Translations under genes and position numbers: made by a program | In this document: positions 8,395-16,476 of the stretch, one piece after another | Layout of the letters: each line of letters starts with the position of its first letter | How positions within the stretch are numbered: position 1 is the stretch's first letter | The notes under the pieces: generated by a model | What the model saw: only the letters and a program-made list of their open reading frames with translations | Database searches by the model: none | Told to the model about the DNA's origin: nothing | Origin: JBELHO01 sp042091375 | Lineage (GTDB): Bacteria; Pseudomonadota; Gammaproteobacteria; Enterobacterales; Alteromonadaceae | Direction of reading: 5' to 3' | Length of the DNA stretch: 64,000 nt | NCBI GenBank assembly: GCA_042091375.1 | Contig: JBELHO010000001.1 | Span: forward strand, 133,332-197,331

Positions 8395-8574
8395 ATGCCC
8401 TACGGCAAATATGCTGGGCGTCCCTTGCTGAAATTACCCGAACCTTATTTGGTGTGGTTTAATAGCAATGGTTTTCCTCAAGGGCAATTAGGTGAGCAAT
8501 TAGCGTTAATTTATGAGATCAAACTCAATGGTTTAGAAAGCATGCTATACCCTCTGTTAGATCAGTCAAGTTGA
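8395..8574 (+). CDS. DUF3820 family small protein, 5' end uncertain
   Basis: From the ATG at 8395 the frame reads MPYGKYAGRPLLKLPEPYLV and continues through WFNSNGFPQG and LALIYEIKLNGLES, the core of the DUF3820 family; 59 aa. Family members usually carry about a dozen residues before MPFGKY. The same frame is open upstream and encodes fitting residues (NQQKLISAINQK, 8359-8394), but no ATG, GTG or TTG exists there back to the stop at 8305. Either it starts at 8395 or at a non-canonical codon, or the true start has been lost. An ATG at 8298 with a good AGGTGGGG site is in another frame. Function is unknown. Confidence 0.65.
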   Translation: MPYGKYAGRPLLKLPEPYLVWFNSNGFPQGQLGEQLALIYEIKLNGLESMLYPLLDQSS

Positions 8575-8989
8575 CTGCAAGCTGTTGTCCGTTTGCTTAA
8601 ATTACCAGTGACAAACAGCTATTCAGACAATCATAAATAAAAAGCCATGCGGATAACTACATACGGAAAAAATTTTTCACAAAAAAATTGACTGAAAAAA
8701 TAGAACACCTGAGTCATTTTTAAGCAGTTTAAACTAAATTTATATATTGATTTGGTTTTAATAACTCATCATTCTAACGGCAAATTAATAACAAATTGTT
8801 TTTATTATTAATTCTAATTTTGATCTGTAATGTGATCTGCACTATTTAAACGCTAAATGTTTTTTTTGTGATTTTACACTTGTTTCTCTTTTATAAATGG
8901 TCTTAAATGTTTAGGCGTATAGCGTTAGTTTTACAATCAATAAAAATTTAATAAAACTATGTTTATCATTATGTTACAGGAGTTTTTTT
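8575..8989. other. AT-rich intergenic region upstream of rmf
   Basis: This 415-bp stretch has no credible ORF on either strand. It is strongly AT-rich with long A and T runs, as expected for an upstream regulatory region, and presumably holds the rmf promoter. I cannot fix a -10/-35 pair with confidence. An ACAGGAG ribosome site ends just before the rmf ATG. Confidence 0.5.
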
Positions 8990-9163
8990 ATGAAAAGACA
9001 GAAGCGAGATCGTCTAGGTAGAGCTCACTCAAACGGATATCAAGCAGGTATCTCAGGTCGCACTAAAGACAATTGTCCCTATCAAAATACCAATGAAAAA
9101 TCAGAATGGCTAGGTGGTTGGAGAGAAGCCGTCACCGATCGAAGTATGGGATTATTTCGATAA
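8990..9163 (+). CDS. rmf: Ribosome modulation factor RMF
   Basis: RMF binds the 30S subunit in stationary phase and drives 70S ribosomes into inactive 100S dimers. The 57-aa product begins MKRQKRDRLGRAHSNGYQAG, contains CPYQNTNEKSEWLGGWREA and ends in DRSMGLFR, closely matching E. coli RMF (55 aa). It is preceded by a strong CAGGAG ribosome site and a long AT-rich region. It converges on moeB with a 30-bp gap. Confidence 0.97.
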   Translation: MKRQKRDRLGRAHSNGYQAGISGRTKDNCPYQNTNEKSEWLGGWREAVTDRSMGLFR

Positions 9164-9193
9164 ATAAACTGGCTAACTAATCTTTTACAGCTG

Positions 9194-9952
9194 TTAATTA
9201 TCATCCCGATGTTGACATGCAGGACATTGATCTTGTTTGGTTAATGTCAATTGTTGCCATTGATTGGAAAGCCCGTCATAAACATTTAGTTGATTGCACT
9301 GTGCAGATAATCCGACAATAATTTTGATTGCCTGCACAGCTTGCATACCCGCAACAACAGCCAGTACAGGTCCTAATACTCCCGTAGATTGACAATTTTC
9401 TATCGGCGCTTTGTTACTATCTGGAAATAAACATTGATAACAAGCACTGTTTTCTTGTCTTGGATCCACTACCAGTTGTTGACCTTGAAACCCGGTTGCT
9501 GCGCCAAATATTATCGGTTTTTGCAATTGCATACACCAGCGATTAAGGGTATATCGCGTCGCTATATTGTCGGTACAGTCGATCACTAGGTCGACCTGTG
9601 CAATGTAGTATTGGCACAGTTCATCGTTGAGCATCTCATCAACAACTTCTATATTAACATCGCTATTTTGTTGTTGCAGTTTATCACTAGCACACTCGGC
9701 TTTGTTACTGCCGATATCTGCTTGATTAAATAACACTTGCCGTTGTAAGTTGCTCATCTCAACGTTGTCACCGTCAGCAATGATCAATTTACCAATACCC
9801 GCAGCGGCTAAATACATACTGACGGGGTTACCTAAACCACCTAGGCCAACAATTAATACGGTTGCTTTACTGAGCTTGAGTTGACCTTGTTCGCCAATGT
9901 TACTTAGCATAATTTGTCGACTGTAACGCAACTGTTCTCGATTGCTTAACAC
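9194..9952 (-). CDS. moeB: Molybdopterin-synthase adenylyltransferase MoeB
   Basis: MoeB adenylates the C-terminal glycine of MoaD so it can receive sulfur. The 252-aa protein is a ThiF/MoeB/HesA-type enzyme with the nucleotide-binding VGLGGLGNP motif and the DxDxVExSNLQRQ-like segment. Its zinc cysteines are the pairs CYQC and CPAC. ThiF is very similar, but the position as the last gene of the molybdenum cofactor unit favours MoeB. Translation starts at GTG, overlapping the modC end by 7 bases. Confidence 0.9.
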   Translation of the reverse strand: MLSNREQLRYSRQIMLSNIGEQGQLKLSKATVLIVGLGGLGNPVSMYLAAAGIGKLIIADGDNVEMSNLQRQVLFNQADIGSNKAECASDKLQQQNSDVNIEVVDEMLNDELCQYYIAQVDLVIDCTDNIATRYTLNRWCMQLQKPIIFGAATGFQGQQLVVDPRQENSACYQCLFPDSNKAPIENCQSTGVLGPVLAVVAGMQAVQAIKIIVGLSAQCNQLNVYDGLSNQWQQLTLTKQDQCPACQHRDDN

Positions 9953-11124
9953 TTAAACCTCACATGGGGTTGAACCGCACTTGCCTTGAATTGCATATAT
10001 ACCTTTTGTTGCTGCACAAGCTCGAGCTGTTGATATGAAAGTGACGAAATAGTAGCAAAAAATTGTTGTTGTCCACAGCATAATTCGACTAACACTTGAT
10101 AGTTTTGCACTGTGATATTGGTAATTTCAGCTATGAGTTTATTGACGATGGAACTGTTTATCGGTTCGTCGAGACTGAGGCTAATGTCACTGGCAAAAAT
10201 CACACAGCGCAAGGGTTGGCCAATGACTACTTGCTCGTTTATATCTTGCTGATTGAGGTGTTGTTGTGCAGCGTCGTTTGCTTGCGTATCAGTGCAGGGG
10301 AAATCTGTATTGACCCTATTGTCCAGTGTAAAAGCCATCTGGATAATTTGCTGATGATCAAGCTGTAAAGACAATAAACCATGCTCCTTATCAATAGCGT
10401 AAACCGGCAAGGATAAACTGGTTTGCTGCCTGATGATGGCTCGACTATTGAGTTGATGGATGATCTGATGTACGTTGCCATAATGGTTTACTTTGCCATG
10501 GTCAATGGTCAATAGTTTATCAGCTAAGTATTGTAATTCTGGCAAGTGGTGGCTGACGTATAGCATAGGTAACTGTAATTGTTGATGGACTTTTTTGAGC
10601 ACTAACAATAACGCTTGTTTATTTTTTTGATCTAAAGCACTTAACGGTTCGTCGAGTAATAGGAGTGTTGGCTCAGATAAAATAGCCCTAGCTAATGCTA
10701 CACGTTGCTTTTCACCGGCAGACAGTTGTTTGACACTGCGCATGAGCAGCCCGCCAATAGCGGTTAACTCTATGATCTCTGTGAGTTTCAATACATTGTT
10801 TTTACTGCGCTTTACAGCAAACTTTAGGTTGTCATTAACGGTTAAGTGAGGAAACAAGCGCGCATCTTGGAAGACTAGGGATATGTGCCGATTTTCGGCT
10901 GCGACAAAGTGATTTCTATCACTATTCATTAATTCAACATCATTGATTTGCACTGTGCCAACACAGTGTTTATTCAGACCCGCTATAGTCCGTAATAAAG
11001 TGGTTTTGCCCGAGCCTGACGGACCAAAAATACCTGTGATACCGGTCAAGGCCAATTGCTGATTTATCAGCAAATTAAAATTGCGCTGATGGCACTGAAT
11101 ATTCAGCTTGAGTGTATGCTTCAT
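9946..11124 (-). CDS. modC: Molybdate ABC transporter ATP-binding protein ModC
   Basis: ModC powers molybdate import. The 392-aa protein has Walker A GPSGSGKTT (34-42), the ABC signature LSAGEKQRV (134-142) and Walker B LLLLDEP (154-160). A C-terminal region of about 150 residues fits the MOP/TOBE molybdate-binding domain typical of ModC. Its start overlaps the modB stop (TGATG) and its end overlaps moeB. It is somewhat longer than E. coli ModC (352 aa), with a Gln/Asn-rich insertion between the two domains. Confidence 0.94.
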   Translation of the reverse strand: MKHTLKLNIQCHQRNFNLLINQQLALTGITGIFGPSGSGKTTLLRTIAGLNKHCVGTVQINDVELMNSDRNHFVAAENRHISLVFQDARLFPHLTVNDNLKFAVKRSKNNVLKLTEIIELTAIGGLLMRSVKQLSAGEKQRVALARAILSEPTLLLLDEPLSALDQKNKQALLLVLKKVHQQLQLPMLYVSHHLPELQYLADKLLTIDHGKVNHYGNVHQIIHQLNSRAIIRQQTSLSLPVYAIDKEHGLLSLQLDHQQIIQMAFTLDNRVNTDFPCTDTQANDAAQQHLNQQDINEQVVIGQPLRCVIFASDISLSLDEPINSSIVNKLIAEITNITVQNYQVLVELCCGQQQFFATISSLSYQQLELVQQQKVYMQFKASAVQPHVRFKC

Positions 11125-11822
11125 CAGTGAGATCTACTTGCTGTATTGTTGACTGCAGAATAGCGGTTGAGCAAATAAATGAGCGACAGTAAGATCATTG
11201 CTGCTATTAACAACCCCGCCGCTAAAAAGTGTGCCTGTTGATAATTAAAGGCTTCAACATGATCAAAAAGTGCCATAGATAACACCCGTGTTTCTCCGGG
11301 GATATTACCGCCGATCATTAACACCACACCAAATTCGCCTACGGTATGGGCAAAAGCCAGTGAACAAGCGGTAATGAAGCTCCCTTTAGTCATGGGTAAC
11401 ACGATAAAAATAAAACGATCAAATGGCCCTGAATTCAATGTTGCCGCTGCTTCGAGTAATTCATCTCCCAATTGTTCAAATGCTTTTTGTAAGGGCTGAA
11501 CCACAAACGGCAATGAATAGAGAATAGAGCCAATAACTATAGCGCTAAAACTAAAAGCGAGTTGCTGTCCGGTGACTTGCTGCCACAATTCTCCTGGCAA
11601 TGATTGTGGTGAAAACGCCAGTAATAAATAAAACCCCAATACCGTTGGAGGTAAGATCAAAGGCAAAGCGACTAGCGCTTCAAAAAACACCTTAAACGAA
11701 CTTTGCATTCGAGCTAATGACCACGCTAAAGGTGTGCCAATTAACACTAAAATTAGGGTGCTAACCCCCGCCATTTTCAGGGTAGTTAGCAGTGCTATGG
11801 TGTCAGGAGAAAAGTCATTCAT
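11124..11822 (-). CDS. modB: Molybdate ABC transporter permease ModB
   Basis: The 232-aa inner-membrane protein has five to six hydrophobic segments. It carries the binding-protein-dependent permease loop (AAATLNSGPFDRFIFIVLP), matching ModB, the channel subunit of the molybdate importer. The LPLILPPTVLGFYLL segment is also typical. It overlaps modA by four bases (ATGA) and modC by one, so translation of the three transport genes is coupled. Confidence 0.95.
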   Translation of the reverse strand: MNDFSPDTIALLTTLKMAGVSTLILVLIGTPLAWSLARMQSSFKVFFEALVALPLILPPTVLGFYLLLAFSPQSLPGELWQQVTGQQLAFSFSAIVIGSILYSLPFVVQPLQKAFEQLGDELLEAAATLNSGPFDRFIFIVLPMTKGSFITACSLAFAHTVGEFGVVLMIGGNIPGETRVLSMALFDHVEAFNYQQAHFLAAGLLIAAMILLSLIYLLNRYSAVNNTASRSH

Positions 11823-12676
11823 CGTTGCTGCACCACAGAGCTGATAGGTTGGTAACCCAGTTGACTGAGTTGATTCTGACTGGTTTCGGTCAATAAAAAG
11901 TCGACAAATTGTTGCGCAATAGCCTGTTGTTTTGATGCCTTGAGAATAACTAATTGCTGAATAATTGGCGAGTATTGATCAGTTGGGATGTCGATGCCCA
12001 ACAGGTTATTTTGCACCAATTGGCTTTTCGCAACAATGGCAAGCATATTGGCTTGGCTACGCGCCTGCTGAAAAGTTTGATTAATATTGATGCCAGTGAT
12101 CAGGCGTTTTGACTGTTGTTGCCATAACCCGTTGTGTATTAACATTTGTTTAGCGGCTAGACCGTAGGGTGCTGTTTGAGTATTGGCAATAGCCAGTCGA
12201 GCCTTTGTTGTTAACAGACTGTTTAGGGCATTTTCTAAGGTCGGCAGAGGCTGTTGACTAGGCCATGCAGCCGACCAAAGTGCAATGTTGCCGACACTGT
12301 ATGTTGTTAGACTCGATGCTATGGCTATGTTTTCGGCAACTAAGGTGCGCGGACGCAATGCATCAGCAGACAAAAATAGGTCAAAAGGGGCACCGTGCAT
12401 CAATTGCTGAAAAAGTAAACCACTCGCTCCACTGATCGCCTGTACTTCAATGTCATGTCGTTGGCTAAAATTGGCAATAAGGGTAGACAAGGCCGGAGCA
12501 AAATTAGCAGCAACGGCAACCCGCAGCAGTGTTCGCGGTTGCTGATTGTGTTGTTTTGCCATGATTTGCTTGGCAGGCGAGTTGGCGTAAACGCTGCTGT
12601 TCACTAACAGCACCATAAATAGTAGCAAGGGGTTAAAGGGGAGATAATTGTTCAAGATAAAACCATTACTTGCCAT
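11819..12676 (-). CDS. modA: Molybdate ABC transporter substrate-binding protein ModA
   Basis: ModA is the periplasmic molybdate-binding protein. I start it at the ATG at 12676, which follows the moaE stop after one base and gives a 285-aa product with an export signal (hydrophobic PLLLFMVLLV core, cleavage after SSVYA). A longer frame to 12742 would lie inside moaE. The mature part begins with the family pattern LRVAVAANFAPAL. It continues with the FDLFLSADALRP segment and the GLAAKQML region, as in ModA proteins. Confidence 0.93.
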   Translation of the reverse strand: MASNGFILNNYLPFNPLLLFMVLLVNSSVYANSPAKQIMAKQHNQQPRTLLRVAVAANFAPALSTLIANFSQRHDIEVQAISGASGLLFQQLMHGAPFDLFLSADALRPRTLVAENIAIASSLTTYSVGNIALWSAAWPSQQPLPTLENALNSLLTTKARLAIANTQTAPYGLAAKQMLIHNGLWQQQSKRLITGININQTFQQARSQANMLAIVAKSQLVQNNLLGIDIPTDQYSPIIQQLVILKASKQQAIAQQFVDFLLTETSQNQLSQLGYQPISSVVQQR

Positions 12677-12677
12677 T

Positions 12678-13175
12678 TTACTTGTCTGTCCACGCCATTG
12701 CTTGGTTTTCATCACTTTGTTTGGCAGCAAGCCACCTATCACCTGATGTGGTGCTCTCTTTTTTCCAAAATGGAGCTTTAACTTTTAAAAAGTCCATAAT
12801 AAATTGATTGGCAGCATAGGCGTCTTGGCGATGCAAAGCGGTGGTACCAACAAAGACAATTTGATCACCGACTTGTAATTTACCTACGCGATGAATGACT
12901 GAAACACGATGAATACGCCAGCGCAGTTTTGCTTGAGCAATAATATCTGTAATGGTTTTTTCGGTCATTCCAGGGTAATGCTCTATGGTTAGGCCAGTGA
13001 CTTGGCTGTCTAAGTTGTTTTGTCTGACTCGACCACAAAATGTCACTGTCGCGCCATCTTGTTGATTTTGCTGCTCTAACCAGTTTATTTCGTCAGTTAT
13101 AACAAAGTCATCTTGCTGAATATTCAACTTTATCTGTGATGTGTTAACGTCTTGCAGATCGACATTCTTATTCAT
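12678..13175 (-). CDS. moaE: Molybdopterin synthase catalytic subunit MoaE
   Basis: MoaE with thiocarboxylated MoaD converts precursor Z (cyclic pyranopterin monophosphate) to molybdopterin. The 165-aa protein has the GATVTFCGRVR start of the fold, an IHRVGKLQVGDQIV segment, and the KAPFWKKE motif with the active-site lysines. Its ATG directly follows the moaD stop, as expected for subunits needed in equal amounts. Confidence 0.96.
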   Translation of the reverse strand: MNKNVDLQDVNTSQIKLNIQQDDFVITDEINWLEQQNQQDGATVTFCGRVRQNNLDSQVTGLTIEHYPGMTEKTITDIIAQAKLRWRIHRVSVIHRVGKLQVGDQIVFVGTTALHRQDAYAANQFIMDFLKVKAPFWKKESTTSGDRWLAAKQSDENQAMAWTDK

Positions 13176-13424
13176 TTACCCACCTGTCACTGGCGGAAAT
13201 ATCGCCACTTCATCACCATCGACAACAAGGTGCTCTTCGGTCACTATGTTGCTATTGATGGCGTATAGTAAGGTACTGTTGTTTAGGTAATTCTCCCAAT
13301 CTGGATGGCTTGTGATCAGTTGCGCTTTTAAGTTACTGATACTATTTATGCTATCAGCTGGCAAAGATAACTTATCACAATCAAGTTGCTCTCTCAGGGA
13401 AGCAAAAAATAGTATATCAATCAT
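13176..13424 (-). CDS. moaD: Molybdopterin synthase sulfur carrier subunit MoaD
   Basis: The 82-aa ubiquitin-fold protein ends in FPPVTGG, the C-terminal Gly-Gly that MoeB adenylates and that carries the thiocarboxylate. I place the start at the ATG at 13424 (MIDILFFASLREQL), one base after the moaC stop. An AGGAGC ribosome site lies inside the last codons of moaC. The longer open frame upstream (to 13559) lies within moaC and is not used. Confidence 0.95.
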   Translation of the reverse strand: MIDILFFASLREQLDCDKLSLPADSINSISNLKAQLITSHPDWENYLNNSTLLYAINSNIVTEEHLVVDGDEVAIFPPVTGG

Positions 13425-13425
13425 T

Positions 13426-13968
13426 TTATCTGCTCCTTTTTTTAGTGTGAATTTGCTCTCGTTGTTCTGCCTGCCAAGCGCCTGATTTGCCGCCTTGTTT
13501 AGACAATACACGGATACCGTATATTTCCATACTCGGATCTGCGGCTTTACACATGTCAAACAAGGTCAATAAGGCAACCGATACCGCGGTTAACGCTTCC
13601 ATTTCGACCCCAGTTTGTCCTGCTAACTTACAAACACTGCTCACCTCGATAGTGTTTTTTTCTGGGGTTAGGGCAAAGTCGACTTGTACTTTGGTAAGCA
13701 TTAATGGGTGACATAAAGGGATCAGCTCACTACACTTTTTTGCGGCTTGAATACCTGCAATGCGAGCTACGGCAAAAATATCACCTTTTTTGTTTTCGCC
13801 ACTACTGACCAGAGTCATTGCGTGATCAGACATGCGAATAAAGCCATGAGCAGAAGCCGTGCGCGAGGTGATGGCTTTGTTGGTGACATCAACCATATCG
13901 GCTTCGCCTTTGTCATTTACATGACTTAGGGTTACTTGAATATCATTGCTATTTACTATTTTGGCCAT
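13426..13968 (-). CDS. moaC: Cyclic pyranopterin monophosphate synthase MoaC
   Basis: MoaC converts the MoaA product to cyclic pyranopterin monophosphate. The 180-aa protein has the family segments MVDVTNKAITSRTA, GDIFAVARIAGIQAAKKCSE, LIPLCHPL and TGVEMEALTAVSVA, with the conserved Lys, His and Glu residues of the active site. It is about 20 residues longer than E. coli MoaC, owing to a basic C-terminal tail that also encodes the moaD ribosome site. Its start overlaps the moaB stop (TAATG). Confidence 0.97.
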   Translation of the reverse strand: MAKIVNSNDIQVTLSHVNDKGEADMVDVTNKAITSRTASAHGFIRMSDHAMTLVSSGENKKGDIFAVARIAGIQAAKKCSELIPLCHPLMLTKVQVDFALTPEKNTIEVSSVCKLAGQTGVEMEALTAVSVALLTLFDMCKAADPSMEIYGIRVLSKQGGKSGAWQAEQREQIHTKKRSR

Positions 13969-14516
13969 TAATTGCCGCTCCGACAGCTTTGATCCTTTGT
14001 TACCTTGAGATGAGTGACAAAATTACAGGGGCGATGGCTAGCGTCGAGTTGTTGTGCGATCAGTTTGTCCCATGCCGTTTTACAGGCATTGGTTGAGCCG
14101 GGTACAGAAAAAATAACGGTGTGATTGGCAAAACCAGCAAAAGCACGGGATTGAATAGTCGATGTACCAATTTCAGCATAAGAAACATGGCGAAATAGTT
14201 CACCAAAGCCCTCTACGTCTTTGTCAAATAATACCCGCAAAGCTTCCGGAGTATTATCGCGTTGGGTGAAGCCTGTGCCTCCTGTGGTAATAATCGCATT
14301 GATGTTTTCATCGGCGATCCACTTTGAAACAATAGCGCGCAGTTGATAAATATCATCTCGGACAATTTGTTTCACCGCTAGCTGATGTCCCGAAGCGGTT
14401 AATCTGGCAACAAGTGCTTGGCCTGAGCTATCGCTTGCTTCATCTCGGGTATCTGAAACTGTTAATACCGCTATCGACAAAGGCACGAACTCTTTTATTG
14501 GTTGGGAGCTAGTCAT
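13968..14516 (-). CDS. moaB: Molybdenum cofactor biosynthesis protein MoaB (MogA/MoaB family)
   Basis: MoaB/MogA-type proteins adenylate molybdopterin before molybdenum insertion; the E. coli MoaB itself has no clear role. The 182-aa protein has the family motifs TVSDTRDEASDSSG, TTGGTGFTQRDNTPEA and the SVPGSTNACKTAWDKL substrate-binding segment. I use the ATG at 14516 (MTSSQPIKEF), overlapping the mobA end by 8 bases; a longer frame to 14552 is less likely. No separate mogA is visible, so it may do the adenylation job here. Confidence 0.93.
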   Translation of the reverse strand: MTSSQPIKEFVPLSIAVLTVSDTRDEASDSSGQALVARLTASGHQLAVKQIVRDDIYQLRAIVSKWIADENINAIITTGGTGFTQRDNTPEALRVLFDKDVEGFGELFRHVSYAEIGTSTIQSRAFAGFANHTVIFSVPGSTNACKTAWDKLIAQQLDASHRPCNFVTHLKVTKDQSCRSGN

Positions 14517-15141
14517 AATTATTTGTTCTTCTGGTGAGTTGAGACTTGGCATATTGCCATTGTTCAGGTGTATTGGCGTTATAGAGGCTCTGATCTTTAG
14601 GGGCAGCTAACACTTGCGTTGGCATAGCGCTAAGCAAGGCGTTAATCGATGGTGCTTTACTGGTTTCCGCTTTATTTTTACTGGCGAATTCAGATGATAT
14701 TAGCTGCTCAAAGTGTTGTGCAAAAAAACCTTCAACGAAAGCGTTAATTGGAAGATATAGCGGCAAAGGATTGTGTTGATAATAACATGCCTTTGCCGTT
14801 AACTCGCCAACTTGTTTTAATTGCGCAAGACAGTTCGCCGTCATTAACGGTAAATCAATTGGCATGATCAATAAGGCGTTTGCTGGATGCTTTTTGATCA
14901 CACTGTAAATACCACCTAAGGGCCCCATGTTGGGTATATGATCTGCTAAACCATGATTTTTACCGCTGATCACCGTGTTGTTAATGTCGACTTGTTTAAG
15001 CAATTGTTGGCTAAAACTTAACATGCTCAACTCTTGGTTCGAGGTGCACACTGCTTTGGTGGTCAAAAATGCTTTATCTTGGCCCATTCTGGAGGATCTC
15101 CCTCCAGCGAGAACAACACCAAGGCATGGCTGAAAAATCAT
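14509..15141 (-). CDS. mobA: Molybdenum cofactor guanylyltransferase MobA
   Basis: MobA attaches GMP to molybdenum cofactor to make the guanine dinucleotide form used by the DMSO reductase family. The 210-aa protein has the nucleotidyltransferase start LAGGRSSRMGQDK (11-23), then GPLGGIYSV and the MPIDLPLM metal-binding segment. The C-terminal half is rather divergent. Its start lies three bases after the moaA stop. Presence of MobA implies bis-MGD enzymes elsewhere in the genome. Confidence 0.92.
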   Translation of the reverse strand: MIFQPCLGVVLAGGRSSRMGQDKAFLTTKAVCTSNQELSMLSFSQQLLKQVDINNTVISGKNHGLADHIPNMGPLGGIYSVIKKHPANALLIMPIDLPLMTANCLAQLKQVGELTAKACYYQHNPLPLYLPINAFVEGFFAQHFEQLISSEFASKNKAETSKAPSINALLSAMPTQVLAAPKDQSLYNANTPEQWQYAKSQLTRRTNNYD

Positions 15142-15144
15142 CTT

Positions 15145-16116
15145 TCAGCCCCCTAACATAGCTAAATTTGTGGTGGCACCAGTCATTTTATCATGTAAAA
15201 AATGGCTGGCTTTTTTGTCGTTAAGCAAAGCCTCAATTTGCGCTTTCAGCGGTGCTGAATCATCCGATTGTAAATTATCACGCACTGATAAGCCTTGATC
15301 GCCAAATAAACACAAGTGTAATTTTCCTAAAGAACTGACGCGCAAACGGTTACATGTTGCGCAAAAGTCTTTACTGTAAGGCATGATCAAGCCTATCTTT
15401 CCAAGGTACTCAGGATGGTAAAATTCTTCAGCTGGTCCGGCGGTCTTCTGGCGAATAATGGGCTGCCAGCCATCCGCTAATAAGCGGTTTTTAATACGTG
15501 AACCCTGTAGGTGTTGATTGTTAAAAAACACCGCATTATCGCCTGTTTGCATTAATTCAATAAAACGCAAAGTGACCGGGGTATCTTTAATAAAGTCGAG
15601 AAAACTTTGTATGTCATGACCATTGTATTCACGCATTAATACGGTATTGATTTTTATTGCTGTAGTGCCTTTGGCAAGAGCTAAATCTATACCTTTTAAA
15701 ATATGAGGTAACTTGTTATGACCAGTGATCGCGTGAAATTGTCTTGGATCTAAACTATCGATACTGATGTTGAGGGAATCTAGTCCGGCATCTTGCCAAT
15801 TTTGTATGTGCTCTGGCAGTTTATAGCCATTACTGGTCATTGCTAAGTGTTTTATTTTAGATGTGTTTTTACAACTTGCTAGAATTTCAGGTAAGTCTTT
15901 ACGCAACGAAGGCTCGCCACCGGTTATGCGAATTTTTTGGGTGCCCATTTGGGCAAAAGCAGTGGCTAAACGTCGAATTTCGGCGAGCGATAAAAATTGT
16001 CTATCATGGCTACATTGATATCCATTAGGAAGGCAATAATCACAGCGAAAATTACACACGTCAGTTATCGACAACCGCAAGTAATAAAACTTACGACCGA
16101 AATTATCAGTTAACAT
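15145..16116 (-). CDS. moaA: GTP 3',8-cyclase MoaA (radical SAM)
   Basis: MoaA starts molybdenum cofactor synthesis by rearranging GTP. The 323-aa protein has the radical-SAM cluster C21-x3-C25-x2-C28, the RITGGEPSLRKDL SAM-binding segment, and a second C-terminal cluster site (CATCNRL with a later Cys in HLCLFG). It ends with the conserved Gly-Gly needed for activity. It is the first gene of a ten-gene minus-strand unit and is divergent from moeA across a 360-bp control region. An AAGGTG ribosome site lies just before the ATG. Confidence 0.97.
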   Translation of the reverse strand: MLTDNFGRKFYYLRLSITDVCNFRCDYCLPNGYQCSHDRQFLSLAEIRRLATAFAQMGTQKIRITGGEPSLRKDLPEILASCKNTSKIKHLAMTSNGYKLPEHIQNWQDAGLDSLNISIDSLDPRQFHAITGHNKLPHILKGIDLALAKGTTAIKINTVLMREYNGHDIQSFLDFIKDTPVTLRFIELMQTGDNAVFFNNQHLQGSRIKNRLLADGWQPIIRQKTAGPAEEFYHPEYLGKIGLIMPYSKDFCATCNRLRVSSLGKLHLCLFGDQGLSVRDNLQSDDSAPLKAQIEALLNDKKASHFLHDKMTGATTNLAMLGG

Positions 16117-16476
16117 TTCACCTTTCCAAATGTCGGGAGGCTAAGGAGTTTCCAACTTAACCCTGGCGATTATATCTATAATCACGGCTGAAACAGCATA
16201 TTTGCGATCCATTGTAGAGACAAAGTTAGCGGTAGCAGCTCGGCGAATAATTTGAATTAATATACTAGCGCAAATACTGTGAATAACAAAATAGTATAAT
16301 CACTAAATTGATAAGCGCGATTGAGCACAATCAACTTACTATCTTTATAATATGATAAGTAATATTATATTATCTTAGGCCTTGCTTAGAGTCTTTAACT
16401 TAGGCCTGAGACCCAGCAGTTCGTCGAAAATGGGATATTCGCTGGCAGCATAATATAGCCTAGATACTTTTTAGCA
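16117..16476. promoter_or_regulatory. moaA-moeA divergent control region with operator-like inverted repeat and leader element
   Basis: No gene fits in this 360-bp region. On the minus strand the 50 bases before moaA contain GCCAGGG, then GCCTCCCGACATTTGG and AAAGGTGA next to the ATG. This recalls leaders of the Moco-sensing RNA found upstream of moaA in gammaproteobacteria, though I cannot fold or score it. Just upstream, GATTATA and TATAATC (around 16168-16183) form a perfect 7-bp inverted repeat with a 2-base centre, holding a TATAAT on the minus strand. It could be an operator (ModE-like sites are AT-rich palindromes), a -10 box, or both. These readings partly exclude each other. Confidence 0.35.

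Noticed and set aside
12677..12742. Longer start of modA
   Set aside because: It would overlap moaE; the ATG at 12676 right after the moaE stop gives a proper signal peptide.
13425..13559. N-terminal extension of moaD
   Set aside because: It lies wholly inside moaC in another frame; the ATG at 13424 has its own ribosome site and matches MoaD length.
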